DNA of 64,000 nucleotides from Nocardioides currus (GTDB lineage Bacteria; Actinomycetota; Actinomycetes; Propionibacteriales; Nocardioidaceae): contig NZ_PYXZ01000001.1 in assembly GCF_003057875.1 (NCBI RefSeq), positions 62,001 to 126,000 on the forward strand, in the 5' to 3' direction. Both the position numbers and the translations under genes were made by a program. How positions within the stretch are numbered: position 1 is the first letter of the stretch; each line of letters starts with the position of its first letter. A model generated the notes under the pieces. It was not told the DNA's origin and made no database searches. It saw nothing but the letters and a program-made list of their open reading frames with translations. Of the stretch, positions 25,771 through 37,620 are shown piece after piece.

Positions 25771-25824
25771 GTGCGGTTGGCAGGTGAATACTGAATGCCC
25801 GATCTGCAGGGGCTTCCGCGCGCG

Positions 25825-25844
25825 GTAGGTAACCAGTTACCAAC
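25825..25844. promoter_or_regulatory. 20-bp palindromic operator candidate
   Basis: GTAGGTAACCAGTTACCAAC has arms GT-GGTAAC and GTTACC-AC around a CA centre, with one mismatch on each side. It lies 66 bases upstream of the GTG at 25910 in the only non-coding gap nearby. A MarR/TetR-type dimer would fit; no regulator gene is adjacent. The inner TAACCAGTTA resembles the site at 9044-9053. Confidence 0.5.
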
Positions 25845-25909
25845 GCCGCCGCGCTCGCCCCGGGAAACCCGCGATCTGGTATCCACCTGCGAACCGCGAC
25901 AATGGGCCG

Positions 25910-28003
25910 GTGCTCCCCCGCCCCGTCCGCGCGTGCGTCGTCGCGGTGGTCGTGGCCGTGCAGGTCGCGCTCCTGGCGACGCTCCTCCTCGCCGACCGGG
26001 ACGAGCTGCACGACGCCCAGCTCGGGATCGTCGCTCCCGGACTCGTCGGCGAGCTGGTGGCCCAGCACGAGACGGGGGCCGCCCCCGACCTCGTGCAGCT
26101 CGTCCTCGTGCCGCTCGACCGCGTCGACGCCGAGCGAGGCGTGCGCGAGGGCGACCTCGTCGGGGCCCTGGTCGTGGACCTCGCCGCCGGCCGCGACACG
26201 CTGCTCGTCCACGGCGGGCGGCGTGACGGCATCGCGTCAGCCGCGCAGCGGCAGGTCGAGGCCACCGAACGCACCCTCGGCCGGACGGTCGCGGTGCGCG
26301 ACATCGCCGCACCGACCGAGGCGGGTCGCGACGTCGACGCCGATCGCACAGCCCTGGCCGCGCTGGTGCTGGGCTTCCTCCTTGGCGCCGGCGCGGTCCT
26401 CCATCAGGTGCGGCACCCCGCCGGGCACCGGGTCCGGGACGCAGCGGCCCTCCTGCTGGCCGGGTCCCCGCTGATCGGGCTCGCGCTCGCCGGGCTGGCC
26501 CCGGGAGGGCCCTTCCTCGCCCGCGCCGCCGTGCTGGCCACCGCTGCCCTGGCCGCGTCGTTGCTGCCGTCGGCGCTCGCCGCCGCGGCCAGCCGCACCG
26601 GCATGGTGGTCGCGTCCGCGGTGGGGCTGTGCCTGGCCGCGCCCCTCGCCGTACACCTCGACGACCTGCTCCTCCCCCAGCCCTGGTCGACCTTCTTCCC
26701 GTGGACCGCGGCGGACGCGGCGCGCACGGCCCTGTCCACGCTGGCCGCGGGCGACCTGGACCGGCGCGCGGTGGCGGTCCTGGCCGCGTGGGTCGCGGTG
26801 GGCGCAGCGGCTGCCGTCTCGGGCGTACGCCGCAGCGCGCGTCGACGATCCGAGCGGCTGCCCGTCCTGCACACCGCAGCCGCGGCCGCGCCGGCGGCGA
26901 TCGTGCTGCTCGCCGCGGCTGCCCTGGTGCCGGCGGGCGCCGAGGTACGACCGGACGCGGACGGGCTCGCCACGACCAGTGAGTGCGTCGAGGTCGGGCA
27001 GGCGCGGTCGGTGCGCGACCTCAACGCCATCACCCGCAAGGTCCGCGGGGGCGGGGACGTCGGCGCCAGCGTCGAGCTGCAGGACGGCCGGGTGCTGATG
27101 ATGTTCGGCGACACGCTCCGCGAGGACGAGAGTGCCGGGAAGCTGGTGCGGAACTCGATGCTGGTCTTCGACGACCGGTGCATCCGCGCGGTGCTGCCGC
27201 CTGACCGGGGAGCGGTGGTCCCCAACCGCTCGAGCCCCGCTCAGTCGAGCGAGGTCGGCTACTGGCCGATGTCGGTCGGCGCTGCGGCGTACGACGGCTA
27301 CGACCTCGTGGCCGTGCTGGCGCAACGCGTGCGCTCGACCGGCACCGGCGGCTTCGACTTCGAGGCGCTGGGCAGCTCGGTGGCGGTGTTCGTGGTGCCG
27401 AGCGGCGGCGTGCCGCAGCTCGTCGCGGTGCACGACCTCGACGAGGACAGCACCGACCCGACGCGTCCGATGTGGGGAGCCGCCAGCGCCTCGGCCGACG
27501 GCTGGGTCTATCTCTACGGGACGGCGACCACCGGCGAGGAGCTCGTCTTCGGCCACTCGCTGCGGGTCGCGCGGATGCGACTGACGGACATCGTCGACCC
27601 GCGGACGTGGACCTACTGGGACGGGTCGGGGTGGAGCCGCGACACCGACGACGCGACCGAGCTGATCGCCGCCGACGGCGGGACCTCGCAGACCCTCTCG
27701 GTCTTCGAGCAGGACGGTCTCTGGTTCGCGCTGTCGAAGCGCGACGAGTTCCTGGGCGATGAGGTGGTCGTCTGGCCGGCGCCGTCACCGCAGGGTCCGT
27801 TCGGACCTCCGGTCTCGGTCGCCGACCTGCCCTCCGAGGTCGAGGCCGGCGTGCTTCGCTACATGCCGCTCGCCCACCCCGGCCTGCTGCCGAAGCCCGG
27901 CACGGTGGTCGTGTCCTACAGCAACAACCGCACCGACTTCGACGAGGTGCTGGCCGACCCGAGCCGCTACCGGCCGACGTTCCTGCGGGTCCGCTTGCCC
28001 TGA
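25910..28003 (+). CDS. YhgE/DUF3533-like membrane unit fused to a propeller-like exported domain
   Basis: A 697-residue protein with an unusual layout. Residues 1-345 look like an ABC-2/DUF3533-type membrane module: a first helix (about 8-27), an extracytosolic stretch with GALVVDLAAGRDTLLVHGG (about 83-102), then about six helices (147-345), including PQPWSTFFPW. Residues 350-697 form a beta-rich domain with sialidase- or DUF4185-like features (LQDGRVLMMFGDT near 385, WGAASASADGWVYLYGT near 520, VVSYSNNRTDF near the end). The GTG start follows GACAAT by 6 bases. I infer an envelope protein acting on or sensing surface material; its function is unknown. A palindrome lies upstream. Confidence 0.7.
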   Translation: MLPRPVRACVVAVVVAVQVALLATLLLADRDELHDAQLGIVAPGLVGELVAQHETGAAPDLVQLVLVPLDRVDAERGVREGDLVGALVVDLAAGRDTLLVHGGRRDGIASAAQRQVEATERTLGRTVAVRDIAAPTEAGRDVDADRTALAALVLGFLLGAGAVLHQVRHPAGHRVRDAAALLLAGSPLIGLALAGLAPGGPFLARAAVLATAALAASLLPSALAAAASRTGMVVASAVGLCLAAPLAVHLDDLLLPQPWSTFFPWTAADAARTALSTLAAGDLDRRAVAVLAAWVAVGAAAAVSGVRRSARRRSERLPVLHTAAAAAPAAIVLLAAAALVPAGAEVRPDADGLATTSECVEVGQARSVRDLNAITRKVRGGGDVGASVELQDGRVLMMFGDTLREDESAGKLVRNSMLVFDDRCIRAVLPPDRGAVVPNRSSPAQSSEVGYWPMSVGAAAYDGYDLVAVLAQRVRSTGTGGFDFEALGSSVAVFVVPSGGVPQLVAVHDLDEDSTDPTRPMWGAASASADGWVYLYGTATTGEELVFGHSLRVARMRLTDIVDPRTWTYWDGSGWSRDTDDATELIAADGGTSQTLSVFEQDGLWFALSKRDEFLGDEVVVWPAPSPQGPFGPPVSVADLPSEVEAGVLRYMPLAHPGLLPKPGTVVVSYSNNRTDFDEVLADPSRYRPTFLRVRLP

Positions 28004-28013
28004 GCTCGACGGG

Positions 28014-28340
28014 TCAGTCGGAGACGGCCATCTCGCCGAGCTCGGACCAGTCGGACTGGTCGACGCTCTGGCTGACGATCCTGGGCGTCGCGGCGAGGTG
28101 GGGCGGCAGATCGCGCTGCGCGGCCTTGAAGTGCTCCGAGCCGACGTGCGCGCCGCCCGCGTCGCCGTCGCGGAACGCCTCGACCAGCACGTACTCGTTG
28201 GGGTTGTCGAGGCTGCGCGACCAGTCGAACCACAGGCAGCCCTCCTCGGCCCGGGTGGCCTCGGTGAAGGGCCTGGAGATCTCCGGCCAGTCGTCGGCGT
28301 GCTCGGGCTTGATCTGGAACTTCGCGGTGATGAAGATCAA
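28014..28340 (-). CDS. Antibiotic biosynthesis monooxygenase (ABM/YgiN-like) domain protein
   Basis: A 108-residue dimeric ferredoxin-like-fold protein. The family pattern is visible: ITAKFQIKPEHADDW at the N-terminus, EEGCLWFDWSRSLDNPNEYVLVEAFRDGDA in the middle and HVGSEHFKAA. ABM proteins include quinol monooxygenases (YgiN) and cofactor-free oxygenases; many remain unassigned. GGAGAAG lies 7 bases before the ATG. It is divergent from the YhgE gene and convergent with the membrane-propeller gene, so the neighbours give no functional clue. A role in quinone or aromatic chemistry is possible given the catabolic island nearby, but this is speculation. Confidence 0.82.
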   Translation of the reverse strand: MIFITAKFQIKPEHADDWPEISRPFTEATRAEEGCLWFDWSRSLDNPNEYVLVEAFRDGDAGGAHVGSEHFKAAQRDLPPHLAATPRIVSQSVDQSDWSELGEMAVSD

Positions 28341-28375
28341 CGACTTCTCCTCGTCGGGGGACGGCTGGTCGCGAC

Positions 28376-28381
28376 TATCTT
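28376..28381 (+). promoter_or_regulatory. Leaderless -10 hexamer of the YhgE gene
   Basis: TATCTT ends 6 bases before the ATG at 28388, without a Shine-Dalgarno sequence. Confidence 0.5.
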
Positions 28382-28387
28382 CTCACC

Positions 28388-30262
28388 ATGACGTCTCGGA
28401 CCCCGACCGCCGTCCGACTGGGTCTGCGCGAGCTGCGGACGCACCTCGCCAGCCGCATGGGCCGCATCACCGTCGTCGCGCTCGCGCTCGTCCCGACGAT
28501 CTACGCCGGGCTCTACCTCTACGCCAACCACGACCCCTACGGCGGCCTCGAACGGGTGCCCGCGGCGATCGTGGTCAACGACGCCGGGGCCACCACCTCC
28601 GACGGCCGGGAGATCGAGGCCGGGAGCGAGGTCGCCGACCAGCTCGGCGACGACGGCTCCTTCGACTGGCAGCGGGTCGACGCCGCGCAGGCGCGCGCCG
28701 GGGTCGCGGACGGGACCTACGACTTCGCGCTCCTCATCCCCCGCGACTTCTCCCGCTCGCTGGTCAGCAGCAGCGGCGCCGACCCGGAGCAGGCGCGGCT
28801 GCAGATGGTCACCAACGACGCCAACTCCTACCTCTCCACGACCATCGCCAACACGGTCACCACCAAGGTCCGCGCCGCGATCTCCGAGCGCGTCTCCGAG
28901 GAGGCCGTGACAACGTTCCTGCTCGGTCTCACCGACGTGCGGCGCGGGCTGCTCGACGGCGCCGACGGGGCCGACCAGCTGCACATCGGCCTCGGGACCG
29001 CCCACGACGGGGCCGACGACCTGCGCACCGGGGCAGGCCGGCTCGCGTCCGGGCTCGACCAGATCTCGACGAAGATCGCGCCGCTCCCCGGCCGGACGCA
29101 GCGGCTCGCCGACGGGGCCGAGCAGGTCGCCGACGGCAACGAGCAGGTCGCCGCGACGGGGCGCGAGGTGGCCTCGGCGGTGGCGGCCGTACGCCGCGAC
29201 TACGCCGATCGCCGTCAGCGGCTCGTCTCCTTGCTGGCCGCGCAGGGGCTCACCGGGCCCCAGAGGTCGGCCGTCCTGGCGGCGTACGACCAGCTCCGTC
29301 CCGTTGTCCAGACCGCGAACAGCCGGGCACAGCGCGCCTCCGGGCAGCTCGACCGGCTCGCCGACGGGGCGAGGCAGGTGGCCGACGGCAACGCCGAGCT
29401 CGCCGACGCGGTGCCCCAGCTCGTCGCCGGCGTCGGCAAGGCCGCCGACGGCGCGGACCAGCTGAAGGCCGGTGCCGGGCGGCTCGGCCGCGGCCTCGGC
29501 AAGCTCGAGCGCGGTGCCGACCGGCTCGAGGGCGGGCTCCGCGACGGCGCGGAGCAGATCCCCACCTCGACCGACGACTCCCGCCGACGGGTCGCCGACA
29601 CCATCGCCAACCCGGTGGACGTCGACAGTGCCTCGCAGGCCAGTGCCGACTCGTACGGCGCCGGGCTGGCCCCCTTCTTCCTCGCCCTCGCGACGTGGAT
29701 CGGCGCCTACGTCGTCTTCATCGTGTTCCGGCCGGTCAGTCCCGGCCGCGACGAGGAGGACGTCCACGGCTGGCGGGCCGCGCTCGGCGGGTGGCTGCCC
29801 GCGGCCATCGTCGGAGCCGTGCAGGTCTCGCTGCTCGTGCTGGTCGTGGCGTTCGCGGTGGGCATCAGCGCCGTCGACCTGCCGGCGACCTGGCTCTTCC
29901 TCGTGCTGACCTCGGTCGTGTTCGTGGCGATCGTGCACGCGTTCAACGTCGCCCTCGGCCTGCCGGGCCAGTTCCTGGCCCTGGTGCTGATGGTGCTCCA
30001 GCTCGTCACTGCGGGCGGCACGTTCCCGTGGCAGACGATCCCCACTCCCCTGCACCCGCTCCACCACGCGCTGCCGATGAGTTATGCGGTCGACGGCCTG
30101 CGGCTCCTGATGTACGGCGCACCGTCGACGCGCCTCGCCGCGGACGTGGCCGTTCTCGTCGGGTGGGGACTGGCCGCGATGGCCCTGGTGGTGCTCATCG
30201 GGGCGCGCCGGGGCGCACCCGACCCGGACCCGGTCGCGGAGCCGCTGGCCAAGGGCGCCTGA
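28388..30262 (+). CDS. YhgE/Pip family membrane protein
   Basis: A 624-residue envelope protein. The N-terminal YhgE/Pip domain (ALVPTIYAGLYLYANHDPYGGLERVPAAIVVNDAGA, residues 30-65) is followed by a long extracytosolic heptad-rich region (about 180-395) with repeated ADG-type helices (LADGAEQVADGNEQVA, LADGARQVADGNAEL) and five or six C-terminal helices (about 415-615) of ABC-2 type. Relatives include the phage-infection protein Pip of Lactococcus, EsaA of type VII secretion and many transport-like proteins. No ATPase is encoded beside it. The role is not known; a type VII link is not supported by neighbours. Confidence 0.88.
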   Translation: MTSRTPTAVRLGLRELRTHLASRMGRITVVALALVPTIYAGLYLYANHDPYGGLERVPAAIVVNDAGATTSDGREIEAGSEVADQLGDDGSFDWQRVDAAQARAGVADGTYDFALLIPRDFSRSLVSSSGADPEQARLQMVTNDANSYLSTTIANTVTTKVRAAISERVSEEAVTTFLLGLTDVRRGLLDGADGADQLHIGLGTAHDGADDLRTGAGRLASGLDQISTKIAPLPGRTQRLADGAEQVADGNEQVAATGREVASAVAAVRRDYADRRQRLVSLLAAQGLTGPQRSAVLAAYDQLRPVVQTANSRAQRASGQLDRLADGARQVADGNAELADAVPQLVAGVGKAADGADQLKAGAGRLGRGLGKLERGADRLEGGLRDGAEQIPTSTDDSRRRVADTIANPVDVDSASQASADSYGAGLAPFFLALATWIGAYVVFIVFRPVSPGRDEEDVHGWRAALGGWLPAAIVGAVQVSLLVLVVAFAVGISAVDLPATWLFLVLTSVVFVAIVHAFNVALGLPGQFLALVLMVLQLVTAGGTFPWQTIPTPLHPLHHALPMSYAVDGLRLLMYGAPSTRLAADVAVLVGWGLAAMALVVLIGARRGAPDPDPVAEPLAKGA

Positions 30263-30263
30263 A

Positions 30264-31160
30264 TCAGACGTCCTCGACCTGGGCGCTGAGCACCGCGAGG
30301 GTGCGCGCGAGCAGCACCGAGTCGTCGTCGGCGCGGGTGGCGGCGACCAGCTCCATGCGGGCGCGCCCGGCCAGCGGCCGGTAGACCGTCCCGGCGACCA
30401 CGAGCGAGGCGACCGGCTCGGGCACGATCGCCACGCCCAGCGCGGCCGCCACGAAGGTCACCAGCGTCGAGGTCTCGGCCACCTCGTGGCGGATCGTCGG
30501 CTCGAAGCCGGCGTCGCGGCACAGCGCCGTGACCGCGTCGTGCATCGCGGAGCGCCCGTGCCCGGAGTGGACGATGAGGTCCTCCTCGGCCAGGTCGGCG
30601 ACACGCACCCGCGCCCGGGAGGCGAGCCGGTGGCCCTCCGGCAGCGCGACGACGTACTTGTCGTCGCGCAGCGGCGTGACGACCAGGTCGGAGTCCTCGG
30701 TCAGCTCGCGGAACGGTCGCAGCAGGGCCAGGTCGATGGAGCCCTCGCGCAGCGCGTCGAGCTGGTCGGGACTGAGCATCTCGCCGCGGAACGCGAAGTC
30801 GACGACCGGCATCCGCTCGCGCAGCGCGCGGGCCAGGGCGGGCAGCAGCGAGTAGGTGGCCGAGCCCACGCAGCCAACGACCAGGCGCCCCTCGAGGCCG
30901 CTGCCGATGCGCACGGCCTCGACGCGGGCCGTGTCGACGGCCCGGAGGATGGCGCGCACGCGGACGAGGTAGGCCTCGCCGGCGGGGGTCAGGTCGACGC
31001 GACGTGTCGTGCGGCGCAGGAGCCGGACGCCCAACTCGTCCTCGAGCTGCTTGATCTGCTGGGAGAGCGGCGGCTGCGCCATGTGCAGCTTGTGGGCGGC
31101 CCGTCCGAAGTGCTTCTCCTCGGCAACGGCCTGGAAGTAGCGCAGGTGGCGGAGCTCCAT
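30264..31160 (-). CDS. LysR family regulator of the phenol-type operon
   Basis: A 298-residue LTTR. The helix-turn-helix domain reads MELRHLRYFQAVAEEKHFGRAAHKLHMAQPPLSQQIKQLE, typical of the BenM/CatR group, and the effector domain spans residues 90-290. The N-terminus is very like the second LysR protein at 41997, so they are paralogues. It is the last gene of the minus-strand operon (55 bases after the FAD synthetase), so it is probably co-transcribed with the genes it serves. BenM/CatR regulators respond to cis,cis-muconate or benzoate; muconate, the product of the operon's dioxygenase, is the likely effector by inference. ATG 31160 has GGGAG upstream. Confidence 0.9.
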   Translation of the reverse strand: MELRHLRYFQAVAEEKHFGRAAHKLHMAQPPLSQQIKQLEDELGVRLLRRTTRRVDLTPAGEAYLVRVRAILRAVDTARVEAVRIGSGLEGRLVVGCVGSATYSLLPALARALRERMPVVDFAFRGEMLSPDQLDALREGSIDLALLRPFRELTEDSDLVVTPLRDDKYVVALPEGHRLASRARVRVADLAEEDLIVHSGHGRSAMHDAVTALCRDAGFEPTIRHEVAETSTLVTFVAAALGVAIVPEPVASLVVAGTVYRPLAGRARMELVAATRADDDSVLLARTLAVLSAQVEDV

Positions 31161-31215
31161 CGACCAAGACTCCCAGAATATCGATCGTCGGGAAATGGTC
31201 CGGGTGGAGTATCGC

Positions 31216-31839
31216 TCAGCGTGCGGCCAGCACGCGGTCGGCCGACCGTCCGAGCAGCTCGCGCGCGGACGCGGTGTCACCGTCGGCGAGCAGGCCGCGC
31301 ACGGCGGTCGACGAGCACACCTGCCCGCCCTGCTCGACCAGCGATACTGCGTCGACGTCGAAGCCGTGCCACTCCCCTGCCTCGGCCAGGAAGTCGGGGT
31401 CGCCGGCGCCGCGTCGCCCGAAGCGGAAGTTGGCACCGACCACGACGTGGCGCACGCGCAGCCGCTCGACCAGGCCGAGCCGGACGAAGTCCGAGGCCGG
31501 CGTTGCCGCCGTACGCCGATCGAAGGGCAGGACGAGGACGTGGTCGACGCCGAGCTCGAGGGCCGTCTCGACCCGCTCCTCGACGGTGAGGAGCTGGCGG
31601 GGCGCCCGCTCGGGGCAGGTGACCAGCAGCGGGTGCGGGTCGAAGGTGAGGAGGACGGAGGGGACGCGGAGCTGTGCCGCGCGCACGCGCGCTCGCTCGA
31701 CCAGCGTCTGGTGGCCGCGGTGGAAGCCGTCGAAGACGCCCATCGTCACGACGGTCCCGAGGTCGAAGAGGTCGCGCTCGGGCCAGTCAGTGAGGTGCCG
31801 GGGTGCGGCGAGCGTGGTCAGCATGGTCATCGGTGTCAC
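31216..31839 (-). CDS. Stand-alone FAD synthetase (FMN adenylyltransferase) domain
   Basis: A 207-residue protein equal to the N-terminal domain of bifunctional RibF, without the riboflavin kinase half (RibF is about 310 residues). Nucleotidyltransferase motifs are intact: VTMGVFDGFHRGHQ (near residues 31-44), GANFRFGRRGAGD (near 138-150) and SSTAVRGLLADGD (near 176-188). It should convert FMN plus ATP to FAD. It lies 67 bases after the intradiol dioxygenase gene, within the operon of an FADH2-dependent monooxygenase and its reductase, so local FAD supply is the likely role. The start is unsure: GTG 31839, ATG 31830 or ATG 31824. Confidence 0.85.
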   Translation of the reverse strand: MTPMTMLTTLAAPRHLTDWPERDLFDLGTVVTMGVFDGFHRGHQTLVERARVRAAQLRVPSVLLTFDPHPLLVTCPERAPRQLLTVEERVETALELGVDHVLVLPFDRRTAATPASDFVRLGLVERLRVRHVVVGANFRFGRRGAGDPDFLAEAGEWHGFDVDAVSLVEQGGQVCSSTAVRGLLADGDTASARELLGRSADRVLAAR

Positions 31840-31906
31840 GTCCCAGGATCGTGGGGGTCCCCGGTGGCCGGAGGGCTGCTCCGACCACCGGGGTGGTCCG
31901 GGTGGG

Positions 31907-34356
<2,450 letters not shown>

Positions 34357-34406
34357 CAGTTTTCCCTTCGGTGGTGGTGCGGGTTGAGGTGCGGTGATGG
34401 CGGTGA

Positions 34407-34979
34407 TCAGGCGCTCGTCGACAGGGCTGCCGACTGCGCCAGTGGGGTGAAGGTGGCGGTCGCGTCGAACCAGCCGTGGTCCGGGTTGTCGATCGAGCCG
34501 TCCCAGTGGATGCCCGTCTCCAGCGGGCTGAGGTGGCGGAAGGCGCCACCGTGGAAGAGCAGCGGATCGCGGCCGGGGACCACGACCTGCTCGACCTCGC
34601 CTATGACGATGAGGTGGTCGCCGCCGTCGTAGGTCCGCCACGGACGGCACGAGATCGTCGTCGCCGTCCCCTCGAGCACGGGGGCGGTGGGCCCGTCGAG
34701 CCAGGCCGGGGCCTCGTCGGCCGGGCGACCGGCGAAGTGCCAGGCGACGTCGAGCTGGTCGGCCGCCAGCACGTTGATGGCGAACGGCTTGCCCTTGAGG
34801 AAGTCGCACGCCTTGGAGGTGCGACCGAGCGTGACCTGCGCGAGCGGCGGGTCGAGCGAGACGGCCGTGAAGGCGTTCACGGTGGCGCCATGAGGTTGGC
34901 CCTCGGCGTTGGTGCAGGTGACCACGGTGACGCCGGTGGCGAACTGACCGAATGCGTCTCGCAGCTCTCGCGGATTCAT
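34407..34979 (-). CDS. Flavin reductase component of the two-component hydroxylase
   Basis: A 190-residue HpaC/PheA2-type NAD(P)H:flavin oxidoreductase. Family motifs: [17 protein letters not shown] at the N-terminus, [21 protein letters not shown] near residues 32-52, [10 protein letters not shown] near 62, and [12 protein letters not shown] near 125-140. It supplies FADH2 to the HpaB-type oxygenase encoded 50 bases downstream. The ATG at 34979 is preceded by an excellent AGGAGGT. It is the first gene of the five-gene operon. Two GTACGC-type boxes lie between the promoter and the ribosome binding site. Confidence 0.92.
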   Translation of the reverse strand: MNPRELRDAFGQFATGVTVVTCTNAEGQPHGATVNAFTAVSLDPPLAQVTLGRTSKACDFLKGKPFAINVLAADQLDVAWHFAGRPADEAPAWLDGPTAPVLEGTATTISCRPWRTYDGGDHLIVIGEVEQVVVPGRDPLLFHGGAFRHLSPLETGIHWDGSIDNPDHGWFDATATFTPLAQSAALSTSA

Positions 34980-34990
34980 GTCGACCTCCT

Positions 34991-35025
34991 GTACGCTGTG
35001 CGTACTACTTGTACGGATTGCGTAC
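34991..35025. promoter_or_regulatory. Two tandem GTACGC-N3-GCGTAC operator boxes
   Basis: GTACGCTGTGCGTAC (34991-35005) is a perfect dyad; GTACGGATTGCGTAC (35011-35025) has one mismatch. Their starts are 20 bp apart, placing them on the same DNA face. They cover the predicted transcription start and leader of the phenol-type operon, a repressor-like location. The divergently encoded IclR protein is the obvious candidate. Confidence 0.7.
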
Positions 35026-35029
35026 ATCG

Positions 35030-35058
35030 ACTGTGGCCGTGGTCACAGGCAAAGTCAA
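35030..35058 (-). promoter_or_regulatory. Promoter of the phenol-type operon
   Basis: On the minus strand TTGACT (35058-35053) and CACAGT (35035-35030) are spaced by 17 bases, giving a start near 35023, inside the second operator box. Confidence 0.5.
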
Positions 35059-35069
35059 CGGGCCGGACC

Positions 35070-35087
35070 ATACGCATTGGTACGCAT
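35070..35087. promoter_or_regulatory. Third GTACGC-type site between the IclR gene and the operon
   Basis: ATACGCATTGGTACGCAT carries two direct copies of a TACGCAT half-site, one of them GTACGC as in the downstream boxes. It lies upstream of the operon's -35 and in front of the IclR gene, so it could serve autoregulation. Confidence 0.5.
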
Positions 35088-35140
35088 CCGCTATCGACTG
35101 ATCCAGGCAGCTCAGCGCGATCCGAGACACGGGGGATGAC

Positions 35141-35956
35141 ATGGCCGAGGGATCCGAGCGCGACGTGATCGCCAGCATCGAACGGGGCTTCGCGGTGCTC
35201 CTGGCCTTCGACGCCGACCTCCCCGCGCCGTCACTGGCCGAGGTCGCCACGAAGACGGGCCTCTCACGCCCAGCGGTGCGACGAATCCTGCTGACCCTTC
35301 AGAAGCTCGGCTACGTGAACGCGTCGGGTTCGCGCTGGTCACTGACCCCCCGCGTGCTCACGATCGGCCAGCACTACGCCGCGAGCCACGCCATCTCCGA
35401 GGTGGCACAACCCCATCTGCTCAGGCTGGCCGAGCTGACGCACGAGTCCGCCTCGCTGTCGCAGCTCGACGGGACCGGTGTCGTGTACGTCGCCCGCGTG
35501 CACGTGCGTCGGGTGATGAGCCTCAACGTCGACATCGGCAGCCGCGTGCCAGTGCACGCCACGTCGATGGGTCGCGTGCTCGTGGCGTGGGCGGACGCGT
35601 CCGTGATCGAGCAGGTGATCGAGGACGGCCTGCCGGCGCTGACCCCGACCACCGTGACCGACCCGGTGGCTTTCCGCGACGCCCTGCACGAGGTCCGGCA
35701 GCAGGGCTTCGCCCTGGTCGACGGCGAGCTCGAGCCGGGGTTCCTCTCCGCCGCGGCTCCGGTTCGCAACCCCGCCGGCGACGTCGTGGCGGCCCTGGCC
35801 TACTCGACCTCACGCGGGCGCACCGACGTCCAGCACGTGCTCGACGACGTGGTCCCGCACCTGCTCGACGTGGCCGCCTCGATCCAGCGCGACCTGGCGG
35901 TGGTCACCACGGGTCGTCGTACCCTCGCTCCCGGGGCGCGCGACGGCTTCTTCTAG
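35141..35956 (+). CDS. IclR family regulator (PcaR/PobR-like)
   Basis: A 271-residue transcription factor. The winged helix-turn-helix covers residues 8-70 (IASIERGFAVLLAFD, SLAEVATKTGLSRPAVRRILLTLQKLGYV), and the effector-binding domain covers 85-250 (VARVHVRRVMSLNVDIGSRVPVHATSMGRVL). This arrangement and wording fit PcaR/PobR regulators of the 3-oxoadipate pathway. It is divergent from the phenol-type operon and upstream of pcaF, and three palindromic or half-site boxes lie in the shared gap. GGGGGA precedes the ATG. Whether it activates or represses cannot be read, but the boxes overlapping the operon start favour repression. Confidence 0.9.
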   Translation: MAEGSERDVIASIERGFAVLLAFDADLPAPSLAEVATKTGLSRPAVRRILLTLQKLGYVNASGSRWSLTPRVLTIGQHYAASHAISEVAQPHLLRLAELTHESASLSQLDGTGVVYVARVHVRRVMSLNVDIGSRVPVHATSMGRVLVAWADASVIEQVIEDGLPALTPTTVTDPVAFRDALHEVRQQGFALVDGELEPGFLSAAAPVRNPAGDVVAALAYSTSRGRTDVQHVLDDVVPHLLDVAASIQRDLAVVTTGRRTLAPGARDGFF

Positions 35957-35978
35957 GGCGCCTGTCGTTCCGTGGCCC

Positions 35979-36209
35979 TCACCCGATCCCCTCCCGCTCG
36001 GAGCCGGGCCACCAGACCGGGCCACCCGCCGTGCCGAGCAGCACGAGCTCGGTGCGACGCCCCGTCGAGCCGCTCGGCGTCGGCCTCGTGGCCGCCGGCC
36101 CCGCTGACCCGGCCACCAGGCCCGCGGCCGCCAGGGCCGAGCCGGCGCTGAACATCCCCCGCCTGCTGATCGCGGACTGTCGTACGGCCTCGCTCAGTGC
36201 TTCACACAT
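35979..36209 (-). pseudogene. 5' fragment of a Tat-exported MBL-fold hydrolase
   Basis: A 76-codon frame with a good ribosome binding site (GGAGGA) and a Tat-type signal, SRRGMFSAGSALAAAGLVAGS, followed by TELVLLGTAGGPVWWPGSER and EGIG, then a stop. The second part matches, from memory, the first strand of actinobacterial metallo-beta-lactamase-fold hydrolases, which normally continue for about 300 residues with HxHxDH. All of that is missing; the IclR gene ends only 22 bases away. I read it as a truncated remnant left when the catabolic genes were joined. It could still be expressed as a short exported peptide. Confidence 0.65.
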
Positions 36210-36370
36210 GGTTCCTCCACTGCCTCCCGGCCCGCGCTGGTCGCAGGCTGATGACGAGGATGGTCACGCCCGGACGCTCGTGTCCAAGACCGAATCGGGT
36301 CCGACTGATCCGTCAGGCGTGTCCGTACCATTCAGATTCTGCACGTCTCGATCATGGCAAAATGGATACT

Positions 36371-36382
36371 TCTCAATATTGG
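36371..36382. promoter_or_regulatory. Shared 12-mer upstream of pcaF
   Basis: TCTCAATATTGG is the exact reverse complement of 41924-41935 in front of the LysR-catBAC operon. It is centred 28 bases before the pcaF start, near the expected -10/-35 region, so it is a likely binding site of a common regulator. Confidence 0.6.
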
Positions 36383-36392
36383 TCACACCGCT

Positions 36393-36398
36393 TAGCGT
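36393..36398 (+). promoter_or_regulatory. Leaderless -10 hexamer of pcaF
   Basis: TAGCGT ends 6 bases before the ATG at 36405. Confidence 0.5.
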
Positions 36399-36404
36399 CG
36401 TCCC

Positions 36405-37619
<1,215 letters not shown>

Positions 37620-37620
37620 G

